A stretch of 64,000 nt of DNA, from contig JAJVIP010000009.1 of the NCBI GenBank assembly GCA_022072025.1, positions 186,001-250,000 of the forward strand, given 5' to 3'. Of the stretch, positions 52,004 to 61,028 are shown in pieces. Positions within the stretch are counted from its first letter, which is position 1, and every line of letters starts with the position of its first letter. The translations under genes were made by a program, and so were the position numbers. This DNA comes from Elusimicrobiota bacterium. GTDB lineage: Bacteria; Elusimicrobiota; Elusimicrobia; F11. The notes beneath the pieces were generated by a model. The model did no database searches. It had not been told where the DNA came from and saw only the letters and a list, made by a program, of their open reading frames with translations.

Positions 52004-53449
52004 GTGGGGAAAAGTTTAAATCACAAAATCATGGGATTGTTGGGGTTCTTGATCGGGGCCCCAGGTCTTCTTTTCGCCACTCCTGAGGTTGCTGGATTCA
52101 CAGGCACCTTTTCTAACGGCGCCAACATTGTTATTGAGGGACGGTCCTTTGGGTCCAAAACACAAGCATCCCCTCTGACGTGGGACACTCTCGAATCAGG
52201 TCGTTTCAGCGCCGATTGGGCCAGCACACATGATTTGGGAATTGTCTCAAATGAAGTTCGTCATATTCGGTCTAGGCAAACAGCGCATCTCAATTTCACC
52301 AACAATCAAAATGAGGGAAAACTCCAAGCGGGTTCTCAGGTGTATCGCAAATGGTTTGCTCAATATTGGTTTCGTGTAAGTCCCAATTGGGATTGGGGAA
52401 CGAGCACCTATGGAGGGCCCAATACCTTTCTTGCCAATATCAAAGTGTTCAGGTTGTGGAACCCAGGTTCGACCACGGAAAATTTTGTTTTGGCCTTCAA
52501 TGGCTGGGACAATATCATTCGTTGGGATGTTGAAAATGTATCGCCCGAACAGACTGGGGTGGCGCTTCCAGATGCGATTTCTAAAATGACCAAGGGATCT
52601 TGGCATTTGATTCAATTCGAATTCGAAGAGAATTCGGCTCCTGATCGGTCGGATGGTAAGTTTCGTATGTGGTTCGACGGGAAATTAACATCAAACGAAT
52701 CAAGAATAAAAACGCGACAAAGAGAGGCCGGGTACAAACGTCCTTTTCTGATTGGCTTCTCAGAGGTGTGGGGGGGGAATGATAAGGCCCCCAATGATTT
52801 TTATATGGATGATATCTATATGGACTCATCGTGGGCCCGTGTTGAAATTGGCGATCAATCCATTTATGGAAATTGTTCAAAACGAGAAATACAAATTCCC
52901 ACACGTTGGAACGATAATCAGATCCAGGTGCAAGTTAACTCGGGGGGCTTTAATGTCGGCGAAACCGTTTATTTGTTTGTTGTAAACGATCAAGGGGAAA
53001 TAAGCAACCCAGGCCTCCCACTTGTTGTGGGAGGGGATAGCGCTTCTGTTCCTCTCCCACCTCTACCACCCCACCCCGCCCCCACTCCCGTCCCCACTCC
53101 CACCCCCGATCCCGCCCCCATTTCATCACCTGCGCCCTCACCGGTGCCACCAGGGAATACTTCCGTCAGTGGCACTGAGGCGAGCACCAATATTGTCCGA
53201 CCGTATCAAAATCAAGAGGCGGAGTTGGCTTTTACTCTGGATCAGCAGACAACGGTTATTGTCCAAATATTTAACAGGTCGAGAGAAAAGATCATAGAGC
53301 TGTTTTATGGGACACTTCCGGCTGGAAGACATGTCTTGTCCTGGGATGGCCGCAATTCCGAAGGGGCCTTGGTGGCGTCAGGGGTGTATCATGCCAGGAT
53401 TCAAATGGGAGAAAAAATAGAGAAAAGAAAGATCGTCGTAGTAAAATAG
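52004..53449 (+). CDS. Secreted jelly-roll-like protein with FlgD/T9SS-type C-terminus
   Basis: A 481-aa exported protein starting at GTG 52004 behind GGAGAGGAG. After the signal peptide comes an IPT/TIG-like stretch (VAGFTGTFSNGANIVIEGRSFG), then a beta-rich domain with WHLIQFEFEENSAPDRSDGKFRMWFDG and FYMDDIYMDSSWARVEIGD, reminiscent of concanavalin-like polysaccharide lyases or carbohydrate-binding domains. A Pro-rich linker (about 345-385) and a FlgD-Ig-like end (SWDGRNSEGALVASGVYHARI) follow. Paralogue of the next gene. It may bind or cut the polysaccharide made by this locus; no catalytic residues can be named. Confidence 0.72.
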   Translation: MGKSLNHKIMGLLGFLIGAPGLLFATPEVAGFTGTFSNGANIVIEGRSFGSKTQASPLTWDTLESGRFSADWASTHDLGIVSNEVRHIRSRQTAHLNFTNNQNEGKLQAGSQVYRKWFAQYWFRVSPNWDWGTSTYGGPNTFLANIKVFRLWNPGSTTENFVLAFNGWDNIIRWDVENVSPEQTGVALPDAISKMTKGSWHLIQFEFEENSAPDRSDGKFRMWFDGKLTSNESRIKTRQREAGYKRPFLIGFSEVWGGNDKAPNDFYMDDIYMDSSWARVEIGDQSIYGNCSKREIQIPTRWNDNQIQVQVNSGGFNVGETVYLFVVNDQGEISNPGLPLVVGGDSASVPLPPLPPHPAPTPVPTPTPDPAPISSPAPSPVPPGNTSVSGTEASTNIVRPYQNQEAELAFTLDQQTTVIVQIFNRSREKIIELFYGTLPAGRHVLSWDGRNSEGALVASGVYHARIQMGEKIEKRKIVVVK

Positions 53450-53456
53450 TCCCACA

Positions 53457-54773
53457 ATGAAAGTTCTGTTTATCTCATCCGCATTTTTGGGGACCATCTT
53501 CTCTCTGGGTTTTGCAGCCACTCCCCGGATTCAAAAAGTGGAAGGCAATTTCGCTCCTGATTCGGCCTTGACCGTGGTTGGTTCTCATTTTGGAGTCAAG
53601 CCAAACCCGAACCCGTGGATATGGGATCCTCTGGACAATGGAGAAATAAACCCCCTTTGGGAATCAGCCTATGATTTGAAATTGACCAAAACGCGCCAAC
53701 GACATAAAGGATCAAAATATTCCGCTACCCTCAATTTTTCCTCTGAAGCTCTTGAAGGGCGATTTCGAGCTCCCATTCTTGAAAGTCGTCGCTGGTTTGT
53801 TCAGTATTGGTTCCAATTGGCTCGCAATTGGACGTGGGGCACCACAGATGAAACAGGGAAAAATAGGTTCTTGTCCAAGGTGATTATGCTTCGGTTATGG
53901 AATCCTCAGATGCCCGAAGAATATTTTCAAGTATCGGCCTTGGGGTGGAATGATAAATTGGAAATTGGATCCCAAGATTCGGCCCCATTTTTTGAGAAGG
54001 AATCTCTTAACGCATTGCTGACGAAAAATGAATGGCACCTTCTGCAGCTGGAGGTTGAAGAGAATTCTTATCCAGGCGTTCCTGACGGTCGTTATCGATT
54101 GTGGTTGGATGGCGGACTTCTTTCTGACCGAGAAGGAATTCCCACCCGGATTACACGGGACGCTTATCGCTGGCCAACGATTGTCGGTTTTTCATCTGCA
54201 TGGGATCCCAATATTGCCAAAGGAGAGAAACCTCGCGGGCTCCGAACTTTTTTTATGGATGATGTGTATCTTGACACCACATGGGCGCGGGTCGAAGTTG
54301 GGGATCGGCCCACTTATAGTCAATGTCAACATCGAGAAATTCAAATTCCTACGGAGTGGAATGAGGGGCAATTGAGATTCGATGCCTCTGTTGGCGCGTT
54401 TTCGGAAGGTAAACCCGTTTTCTTATTTGTGATTAATGAGAAGGGGGAGATTTCCCATCCCGGTTGGCCCTTGTGGGTGGGAGGGGGACAAGTTCTTGAT
54501 AAGAAAGAGGGAGGGAAATTCAGGCCCCCTCAAAAATCTTTTTCCCTTTCTTCAAGAAAGAAAATGTCATTTGGCATGGAGGTTTTTTCAGTGGAAATTT
54601 TTGATCTCTCTGGGGCGATCGTTCGTTCAATATGGAGGGAGTCGAAAAATGAACCTGTCGCATGGGATGGAAAAACTTCTGAGGGTAAGCCTGCTCCGGT
54701 GGGAGAGGTGCGTCTTAAAATTCAGGATTTTTGGGGAAATGTAGAGATCATTCCATTCGAAGTTGTTCAATGA
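53457..54773 (+). CDS. Secreted jelly-roll-like paralogue with FlgD-type C-terminus
   Basis: A 438-aa paralogue of the protein encoded at 52004, 7 bp downstream of it. Signal peptide to about residue 21. Shared landmarks: VVGSHFGVKPNPNPWIWDPLDNGEINP, RRWFVQYWFQLARNWTWGT, WHLLQLEVEENSYPGVPDGRYRLWLDG and FFMDDVYLDTTWARVEVGD. The Pro-rich linker is shorter and the FlgD-like end (AWDGKTSEGKPAPVGEVRLKI) remains. The pair looks like a tandem duplication followed by divergence. It overlaps the next gene by ATGA. Confidence 0.72.
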   Translation: MKVLFISSAFLGTIFSLGFAATPRIQKVEGNFAPDSALTVVGSHFGVKPNPNPWIWDPLDNGEINPLWESAYDLKLTKTRQRHKGSKYSATLNFSSEALEGRFRAPILESRRWFVQYWFQLARNWTWGTTDETGKNRFLSKVIMLRLWNPQMPEEYFQVSALGWNDKLEIGSQDSAPFFEKESLNALLTKNEWHLLQLEVEENSYPGVPDGRYRLWLDGGLLSDREGIPTRITRDAYRWPTIVGFSSAWDPNIAKGEKPRGLRTFFMDDVYLDTTWARVEVGDRPTYSQCQHREIQIPTEWNEGQLRFDASVGAFSEGKPVFLFVINEKGEISHPGWPLWVGGGQVLDKKEGGKFRPPQKSFSLSSRKKMSFGMEVFSVEIFDLSGAIVRSIWRESKNEPVAWDGKTSEGKPAPVGEVRLKIQDFWGNVEIIPFEVVQ

Positions 54774-56962
54774 GGCCTTTGATCCGCATCGCGTTTGTGA
54801 TCGATTTTATTGAGGATCACATGGGGGGAACTGAAAAACAACTTCTCGAAACCCTTAAAAGACTCGACCGAAAAATTTACCAACCGCTATTGATCTGTTT
54901 AACGAGTACGCCCTGGGTTGACTCGAATAAACATGAATTTTCTTGTCCGGTTGTGATTTTGGGGTATCGGGGATTTCTTAAAGGGAATTTTTTTTTGGTT
55001 CTCTCTAGGCTTAGAAAAGTTTTAAGAGAACACGATATCAACATTGTTCAAACTTTTTTTGAAGATTCGATTTTTCTTGTGTTTTTCGCTACCCGCCTCT
55101 TTTCGCCGAAACCTATTTTACTTGCCAGTAAACGAGATATTGGTCTTGGGAAAAATCAGCCGTGGTATCACCTCCTCTTTGGGATGATACGGCCCTATGT
55201 TTTGAGGCGTTTTAATGGCGTTGTGGCCAACAGTGAGCGGGTGAGGGTTCATGTAATAAAAGAAGATCGATTGGCTCCCACCTTAGTGCACACTATTTAC
55301 AACGGCATTGATATCAAGGTAAGTGGGAGTCGAACCCCTGCCAATGCTTCGTCTTTACGAGTGGCTTTGGTGGCCAATTTCATTCCTATCAAAAGACATG
55401 AAGTGGCCCTTGAGGCTTTACTCAAATTAAAGAAGATCGCTCCCACTCTCAATATCCAACTTTATTTTTACGGAAAAGGACCCTCTCTTGAGGACATACG
55501 GAGTCGGGTGGAAAAGGAAGGACTTGAAAATCAGGTTCATTTTGAGGGCGCTGTGACAGATGTTTCTGCAAGGTTGGGTCAGATGGACGTGGGGCTTCTG
55601 TGTTCTGATCGAGAAGGATTATCGAACTCCATCATGGAATATATGGTTCACGGGTTGCCCGTTGTGGCGACATCGGTTGGAGGAAACCCGGAGTTGGTTG
55701 ATTCAACCAACGGATTTTTGGTTCCACCATCGGATCCCGAAGCCCTGGCCAAAGCCCTTTTGATCTTGGCTGAAAATCAGCCCCTTCGATTATCCATGGG
55801 GAAAAAATCCAGGGAAAAAATTGAAACCGAATTTTCATGGGAAAAAACATTGAAAAAAATGGAAAGCCTTTACAAGGAAACGCTCCGCTATCCCATCAAT
55901 GAAAGAACATTCGCATGGGATCTGCGTTGGTGGGTTCGGTGGTTTTTAGCGGTTTTTCTCTATCGTTCGGGACTATTGGCTTTTCTGAACCTCCTTTGGC
56001 AAGGGAAAAACAGAACGTGGCTGCAAGTGATTACCTATCACGGTATTTCAAATCGCCCCAATTTCATCGAACTTTTTATGCCGCCGGCTCTTTTCTGGGA
56101 ACAGATGCTTTTTTTGAAGAAAAAATTTCAATTGTTGACCATGACGGAAGTCTCGGATGTTATTGAAGGAAAGATCACTCTTCAAAAACCAGGTATCTGT
56201 ATAACTTTGGATGATGGTTACGTCGATAACAAAACGGCCTTGATGCCATTGGCACGTGAAGAAAAGATTCCATTTATTGTTTATTTGTCCACTCATTCTA
56301 TTGATACTCAACAACCAACCTTAGCGGAGTATCTTCATCGAATTATAGAAGCCACTTCGAAATCAAGCTTGGACCTCACATCGGTAGGGTTGGGGTTAAT
56401 TCCCTTGTCCTCATTTTTCGATCGAGCCGCAGCCATGAAAAAACTGGACCGTTATGGAAAAAAATTAGACGCGGGTTCCCGTGAAAAATTTATCGATGAT
56501 GTTCTCTTCGCGGCTGGGCTTGATCGGTCCCATGAAACTTTTCAAAAAACGATGCTCGGTTGGGACGATGTTCGAGACCTTTCTCAGGCGGGTGTAAATT
56601 TTGGCGCCCATTCCGTCTCCCATCCCATAATGAGCCGGTTAAATGCAACAGAACAACTCAAAGAACTTCATGAGTCCAGGGAGCGAATTGAAAAAGAAAT
56701 TAATCGACCGGTTGAACATTTCGCTTATCCCTATGGCGGTCGACAGAACGTGAATCCGGAACTTTTTGAAACCACAAAAAAAAGCGGATATCGAACCGCG
56801 GTGGTCCTTTATAAAACACCTTACACCCAAGACCAACTCTTCGCATTGGGACGCAGATTGATTACGATTCCTGTGGTGGCCGCTCCATGGGGGGCATTTT
56901 CACCTTCCCTTTTTTCATGTGAATTGAGCGGGATATTCGATTTTATTTTTCTCCGAAAATAG
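54770..56962 (+). CDS. GT4 glycosyltransferase fused to NodB-type polysaccharide deacetylase
   Basis: A 730-aa bifunctional protein from ATG 54770 (overlapping the upstream stop). Residues 1 to about 375 form a GT4 enzyme (FIEDHMGGTEKQLLETLKRL, VALVANFIPIKRHEVALEALL, SDREGLSNSIMEYMVHGLPVVATSVGGNPE). After a linker, about 425-730 form a NodB/CE4 deacetylase: VITYHGIS, ICITLDDGYVDNKTAL with the catalytic/metal Asp pair, GAHSVSHPIMSRL (H-x3-H) and HFAYPYGG. It may add an N-acetylhexosamine and de-N-acetylate it, though GT4 acts in the cytoplasm and CE4 usually outside, so topology is unclear. Confidence 0.88.
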   Translation: MRPLIRIAFVIDFIEDHMGGTEKQLLETLKRLDRKIYQPLLICLTSTPWVDSNKHEFSCPVVILGYRGFLKGNFFLVLSRLRKVLREHDINIVQTFFEDSIFLVFFATRLFSPKPILLASKRDIGLGKNQPWYHLLFGMIRPYVLRRFNGVVANSERVRVHVIKEDRLAPTLVHTIYNGIDIKVSGSRTPANASSLRVALVANFIPIKRHEVALEALLKLKKIAPTLNIQLYFYGKGPSLEDIRSRVEKEGLENQVHFEGAVTDVSARLGQMDVGLLCSDREGLSNSIMEYMVHGLPVVATSVGGNPELVDSTNGFLVPPSDPEALAKALLILAENQPLRLSMGKKSREKIETEFSWEKTLKKMESLYKETLRYPINERTFAWDLRWWVRWFLAVFLYRSGLLAFLNLLWQGKNRTWLQVITYHGISNRPNFIELFMPPALFWEQMLFLKKKFQLLTMTEVSDVIEGKITLQKPGICITLDDGYVDNKTALMPLAREEKIPFIVYLSTHSIDTQQPTLAEYLHRIIEATSKSSLDLTSVGLGLIPLSSFFDRAAAMKKLDRYGKKLDAGSREKFIDDVLFAAGLDRSHETFQKTMLGWDDVRDLSQAGVNFGAHSVSHPIMSRLNATEQLKELHESRERIEKEINRPVEHFAYPYGGRQNVNPELFETTKKSGYRTAVVLYKTPYTQDQLFALGRRLITIPVVAAPWGAFSPSLFSCELSGIFDFIFLRK

Positions 56963-56970
56963 GACCTTGC

Positions 56971-57822
56971 TTGAAAGAAAAACCTTCCCTCATAAACGCA
57001 CTGACCATTGATATAGAAGATTATTTCATGGTGTCAGCGGTAGAAGATAAAATTTCCAAATCCGATTGGGTCAATTTTCCAAGCCGGGTGGAAGCCAATA
57101 CGCGGTTGGTTTTGGATTTGCTGAGGCAAGCCAATGTTCGGGGAACATTCTTTACGGTGGGGTGGGTGGCAGAACATCATCCGACCGTGGTTCGAATGAT
57201 TGTAGAGCAAGGCCATGAGCTGGGCTGTCACGGTTATACCCATGAATTGGTTTATCGTCAGTCGCGAGATCAGTTCCGTGAGGATATTCGTCGATCCAAG
57301 CAGATTCTTGAAGACGTATCGGGGCAAAAGGTCCAAGGGTATCGGGCTCCCAGCTTTTCCATCACGAAAGAATCTTTTTGGGCGTTTGAAATCCTTGAGG
57401 AGATTGGGTTTGAATATGATTCGAGTTTACTCCCTGCCGCCCATGCCCGAGGAGGGGTGCGTGACGGGTCCATTTCGCGTTTTCCTCATCGTCGAGGGAC
57501 TTTGGCAGAGTTTCCCATGAGCACGGTCCGATTGTTTGGAAAATCATTTCCATTTTCCGGAGGGGGATATTTTCGTCTTTTTCCCTATTCTTTTACCCAG
57601 TGGGGATTTCAGTCCCTTAATCGCGCTGGACAACCCGGGGTGATCTATTTACACCCCTGGGAATTTGATTCCCATCAACCGCCCCTTCCGCTACGGACAA
57701 TGGACCGATTTCGTCATAATGTAAACATTCCTCAGACAACCAATAAATTTCGTCGTCTTCTCAAAGACTTTAAATTCCAACCCATGCGGGATGTTTTAAA
57801 AGGGTTGGAATTGCTTCGATAA
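56971..57822 (+). CDS. Polysaccharide deacetylase, XrtA/DUF3473 type
   Basis: A 283-aa CE4 enzyme of the type found with XrtA/PEP-CTERM exopolysaccharide systems (NodB domain plus DUF3473-like C-terminus). Motifs: ALTIDIEDYF (catalytic and metal Asp), GHELGCHGYTHELV (H-x3-H), YRAPSFSITKES, YDSSLLPAAHARGG and the closing YLHPWEFDSHQPP. It starts at TTG 56971, 8 bp after the GT4-deacetylase stop. No exosortase gene is in the window. It removes acetyl groups from amino sugars, probably of this locus's product. Last gene of the polysaccharide run. Confidence 0.9.
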   Translation: MKEKPSLINALTIDIEDYFMVSAVEDKISKSDWVNFPSRVEANTRLVLDLLRQANVRGTFFTVGWVAEHHPTVVRMIVEQGHELGCHGYTHELVYRQSRDQFREDIRRSKQILEDVSGQKVQGYRAPSFSITKESFWAFEILEEIGFEYDSSLLPAAHARGGVRDGSISRFPHRRGTLAEFPMSTVRLFGKSFPFSGGGYFRLFPYSFTQWGFQSLNRAGQPGVIYLHPWEFDSHQPPLPLRTMDRFRHNVNIPQTTNKFRRLLKDFKFQPMRDVLKGLELLR

Positions 57823-58189
57823 AATTCAAATACCCCCTCTGGTTCAACGGAACGGTGGCCGCAAGGAAAAATGCTGTCCCGCAAATGGGGAAAAACCCAA
57901 TTTCACCCGATCCGACCTTTTTCAACAGTTTGGCGGATGCCACTCGAGTGAATTTGGTTTCGATCGATAGCAAACCCAAAAATCAAGGAACCGTCGTGTC
58001 ATCATATAAGTGTGGGCTATTAAAAATTTGCCTTGAAGCGCGTCTTGGTGCCCTTGTGTTTTTCCCCTTTGGGTCTATGTCCATCAAGGGTTTCCATAAA
58101 AAGTAAACTCGCTCGTCGCTGGGAGCCAGGTCTGTTGGAGGCTCAACTGCTTTGTTACCAGTCAGCGAACTTTTTTTTAAGGAAACCCC
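57823..58189. other. 367-bp gap with a decayed minus-strand reading frame
   Basis: No confident gene. On the minus strand one frame stays open from about 58160 to 57770 except for one TGA near 57980-57985. Its translation is protein-like on either side (TGNKAVEPPTDLAPSDER before it, SGEIGFFPICGTAFFLAAT after it). It could be a pseudogene or chance. The plus strand has AAGGA just before the aconitase ATG but no clear promoter or terminator. Confidence 0.35.
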
Positions 58190-60859
58190 ATGGATTCGTT
58201 TAACTCTGAAAAAAAAATAAAAGTTGGACAAAATGAATATGTCATTCGATCCCTCCCATCTCTCGTGGAGGGGAAAGTTGGACATGTTGATAAGTTGCCG
58301 TTTACGTTAAAAATTCTTCTTGAAAACCTCCTCCGCCAGGAAGACGGGATCAATGTCACCCAAGAGGACATCCAGGCCGTTGCCGCTTGGGATCCCACCC
58401 GTCAGAAGGATCTTGAAATTTCTTTTATGCCCGCGCGTGTCATCCTTCAAGATTTTACGGGTGTCCCTTGCGTGGTGGATATGGCTTCGATGAGAGACGC
58501 GGTCGTTCAAATGGGGGGAGATCCTGAAAAAATCAACCCGCTGCAACAGGTTGATTTGGTCATTGACCACTCCGTACAGGTGGACCGGTATGGAAGCGCG
58601 GACTCTTTTAAAGAAAACGTAAAAATTGAATATGAAAGAAATAAAGAGCGCTATTCATTTCTCAAGTGGGGGCAGAAATCGCTCAAAAATTTTCGTGTGG
58701 TTCCTCCAGGGACCGGAATTGTTCACCAAGTGAATTTGGAATATCTGGGACAAGTGGTTTATTCTCTTGATAAGGCTGGACGAAGGGAGGCCTATCCGGA
58801 TACGGTGATTGGAACCGATTCGCACACCACCATGATCAATGGTTTGGGGATTGTGGGGTGGGGCGTGGGCGGTATTGAGGCGGAAGCGGCCATGTTGGGA
58901 CAGCCAGTGTCGATGCTGATTCCCGAAGTGGTGGGCTTCAAACTCTTCGGAAAGTGTCCCGAGGGCACCACGGCCACTGACCTTGTTTTGGTGGTCACTC
59001 AAATGCTCCGAAAGAAAGGGGTGGTTGGAAAATTCGTTGAATTTTATGGAAAGGGCCTCAGCAACTTGACTCTTCCTGACCGCGCCACCCTGGCCAACAT
59101 GGCGCCCGAATATGGGGCCACGGTTGGATTCTTTCCCGTAGATGAAGAAACGCTGACCTTTTTGAAATCGACGGGACGTTCTCAAGAAACGGTTGATTTG
59201 GTGAAAGCGTATGCCACTCAGCAAGGATTGTTCCGAACTGATTCTACGCCTGATCCTCTGTATTCCGACAAACTTGAGCTTGATTTGTCCACGGTGATTC
59301 CCAGTGTGGCCGGCCCCAAACGGCCTCAAGATCGGGTGAGTCTCGCGGAAGCGAAGGCCTCTTTTGAAACAGCATTGCCGTCTCTGATGAAAAAAGGGCC
59401 TCACCCCACCCTTGCCTCTGGGGCGAGAGAGATGAACGGAGACTTAAAGGATGGGTCGATTGTCATTGCGGCGATTACGAGTTGCACCAATACGTCGAAC
59501 CCCAGTGTGATGATCCAGGCGGGGCTTTTGGCCAAAAATGCTTGTGACAAGGGCCTCAAAACCAAACCGTGGGTCAAGACCAGTTTGGCGCCCGGGTCCA
59601 AAGTGGTGATGGGATACCTTGAGAAGGCAGATGTTCTTCAATATTTAGAAAAACTGGGATTTTATTTGGTGGGTTATGGTTGCACCACGTGTATAGGGAA
59701 TTCGGGGCCCTTGGATGAAATGATTGAAAAGTCCATTAAAGAGAATGAATTGGTGGTGGCGTCGGTTCTTTCCGGCAATCGAAATTTTGAAGGGCGCATT
59801 CATGCGTCCGTCCGGGCCAATTATCTCATGAGCCCTCCGCTTGTGGTGGCCTATGCTCTGGCCGGGAGTCTAAAGGTCAATTTGACCACGGAAGCATTGG
59901 GGCAAGGCAGAGACGGGAAACCGGTTTTCTTAAAAGATATTTGGCCCAACCAGAGGGAAGTTCAAGACGCGTTAAAAAATGTCAAACAAGAATTGTTTAA
60001 AAAAGAGTACGCGCATGTGTTTGAAGGAGACGATGTCTGGAAAACCATTTCCTTCCCCAAAAGCAACCGTTTTGATTGGGAGAAGGATTCCACCTATATT
60101 CGCCGCGCTGCGTTTCTAGAAAATTTGGCCGTCGCTCCCGCTCCCTTGGCGGATATTCGGGGGGCACGTGTGTTGGCTTCTTTGGGCGATTCGGTTACAA
60201 CCGATCATATTTCCCCGGCGGGCTCCATTTCGGCGGAGAGTCCGGCGGGAAAATATCTATTGTCTCATGGAGTGCCCAAATCTGATTTCAATTCCTATGG
60301 GGCGCGGCGAGGCAATCACGAAGTCATGGTTCGAGGAACCTTTGCCAACAATCGACTTAAAAATCAATTGGCTCCGGGAACCGAAGGGGGCGTGACGAAA
60401 AAATTTCCGGAAGGGACGGTCATGAGCATTTATGATGCGGCCCTGGCTTACGCAAAGCAGAACACTCCGCTTATTATTCTGGCGGGAAAAGAATATGGCT
60501 CTGGTTCATCCCGAGATTGGGCAGCCAAGGGAACCATGATGTTGGGCGTCAAAGCGGTCATCGCCGAAAGTTATGAGCGAATTCACCGCAGCAATCTGGT
60601 CATGATGGGGGTGTTGCCCCTGCAATTTCCCGATGGAAAAAATGCGGCCGGCTTGGACTTAAGCGGAGAAGAGGTTTTTGAAATCACGGGGGTGGCCGAT
60701 TCACTCAAGCCGCTCAAAGTGTTGAAGGTTCGGGCCACTTTAAACGGTGTTATCAAAGAGTTTAATGCGCTGATGCGCATCGATACGCCAAAAGAAATTG
60801 AGTATTACCAGCATGGCGGGGTCCTTCCCTATGTGTTGCGCCGGTTGAAGGGAAAATAA
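58190..60859 (+). CDS. acnA: Aconitate hydratase A
   Basis: Interconverts citrate and isocitrate in the TCA cycle using a 4Fe-4S cluster. At 889 aa it matches the AcnA/IRP class. Cluster ligands are C432 (ITSCTNTSNPS), C498 and C501 (GYGCTTCIGNSGPL). Substrate-binding stretches TDSHTTMINGLGIVGWGVGGIEAEA and NRNFEGRIHASVRANYLMSPPLV are present, and the swivelling domain carries SLGDSVTTDHISPAGSI and EYGSGSSRDWAAKG. AAGGA lies 6 bp before the ATG. It appears to be a single-gene unit, flanked by a 367-bp gap and a dispersed repeat. Confidence 0.97.
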   Translation: MDSFNSEKKIKVGQNEYVIRSLPSLVEGKVGHVDKLPFTLKILLENLLRQEDGINVTQEDIQAVAAWDPTRQKDLEISFMPARVILQDFTGVPCVVDMASMRDAVVQMGGDPEKINPLQQVDLVIDHSVQVDRYGSADSFKENVKIEYERNKERYSFLKWGQKSLKNFRVVPPGTGIVHQVNLEYLGQVVYSLDKAGRREAYPDTVIGTDSHTTMINGLGIVGWGVGGIEAEAAMLGQPVSMLIPEVVGFKLFGKCPEGTTATDLVLVVTQMLRKKGVVGKFVEFYGKGLSNLTLPDRATLANMAPEYGATVGFFPVDEETLTFLKSTGRSQETVDLVKAYATQQGLFRTDSTPDPLYSDKLELDLSTVIPSVAGPKRPQDRVSLAEAKASFETALPSLMKKGPHPTLASGAREMNGDLKDGSIVIAAITSCTNTSNPSVMIQAGLLAKNACDKGLKTKPWVKTSLAPGSKVVMGYLEKADVLQYLEKLGFYLVGYGCTTCIGNSGPLDEMIEKSIKENELVVASVLSGNRNFEGRIHASVRANYLMSPPLVVAYALAGSLKVNLTTEALGQGRDGKPVFLKDIWPNQREVQDALKNVKQELFKKEYAHVFEGDDVWKTISFPKSNRFDWEKDSTYIRRAAFLENLAVAPAPLADIRGARVLASLGDSVTTDHISPAGSISAESPAGKYLLSHGVPKSDFNSYGARRGNHEVMVRGTFANNRLKNQLAPGTEGGVTKKFPEGTVMSIYDAALAYAKQNTPLIILAGKEYGSGSSRDWAAKGTMMLGVKAVIAESYERIHRSNLVMMGVLPLQFPDGKNAAGLDLSGEEVFEITGVADSLKPLKVLKVRATLNGVIKEFNALMRIDTPKEIEYYQHGGVLPYVLRRLKGK

Positions 60860-60915
60860 TTTATATGAGGACTGCGCAATTTCTTGTTTTTTGTCGAAGA
60901 AAATCAAAGTTTAAT

Positions 60916-60999
60916 GTCATCCCGAGGTCGCCGTGGCGACCGAGGGATCCCTACAGGATTTTTAATCCTATAGAGATTCTTCACTGCGTTCAGAATGAC
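60916..60999. repeat. Dispersed MITE-like repeat, copy 2
   Basis: An 84-bp element with the same ends (GTCATCCCGAG ... TTCAGAATGAC) and core as 9653-9732. Its variable hairpin is GGTCGCC-gt-GGCGACC. It sits between aconitase and proA and carries no gene. Confidence 0.8.
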
Positions 61000-61028
61000 A
61001 CACTGTTCAGTTATGGAGAATCCACGTT

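Noticed and set aside
58655-59404. Long minus-strand frame inside aconitase (and similar ones inside recQ and the surface protein)
   Set aside because: They lie wholly within well-supported genes, lack recognisable domains and mirror the codon pattern of the sense strand.
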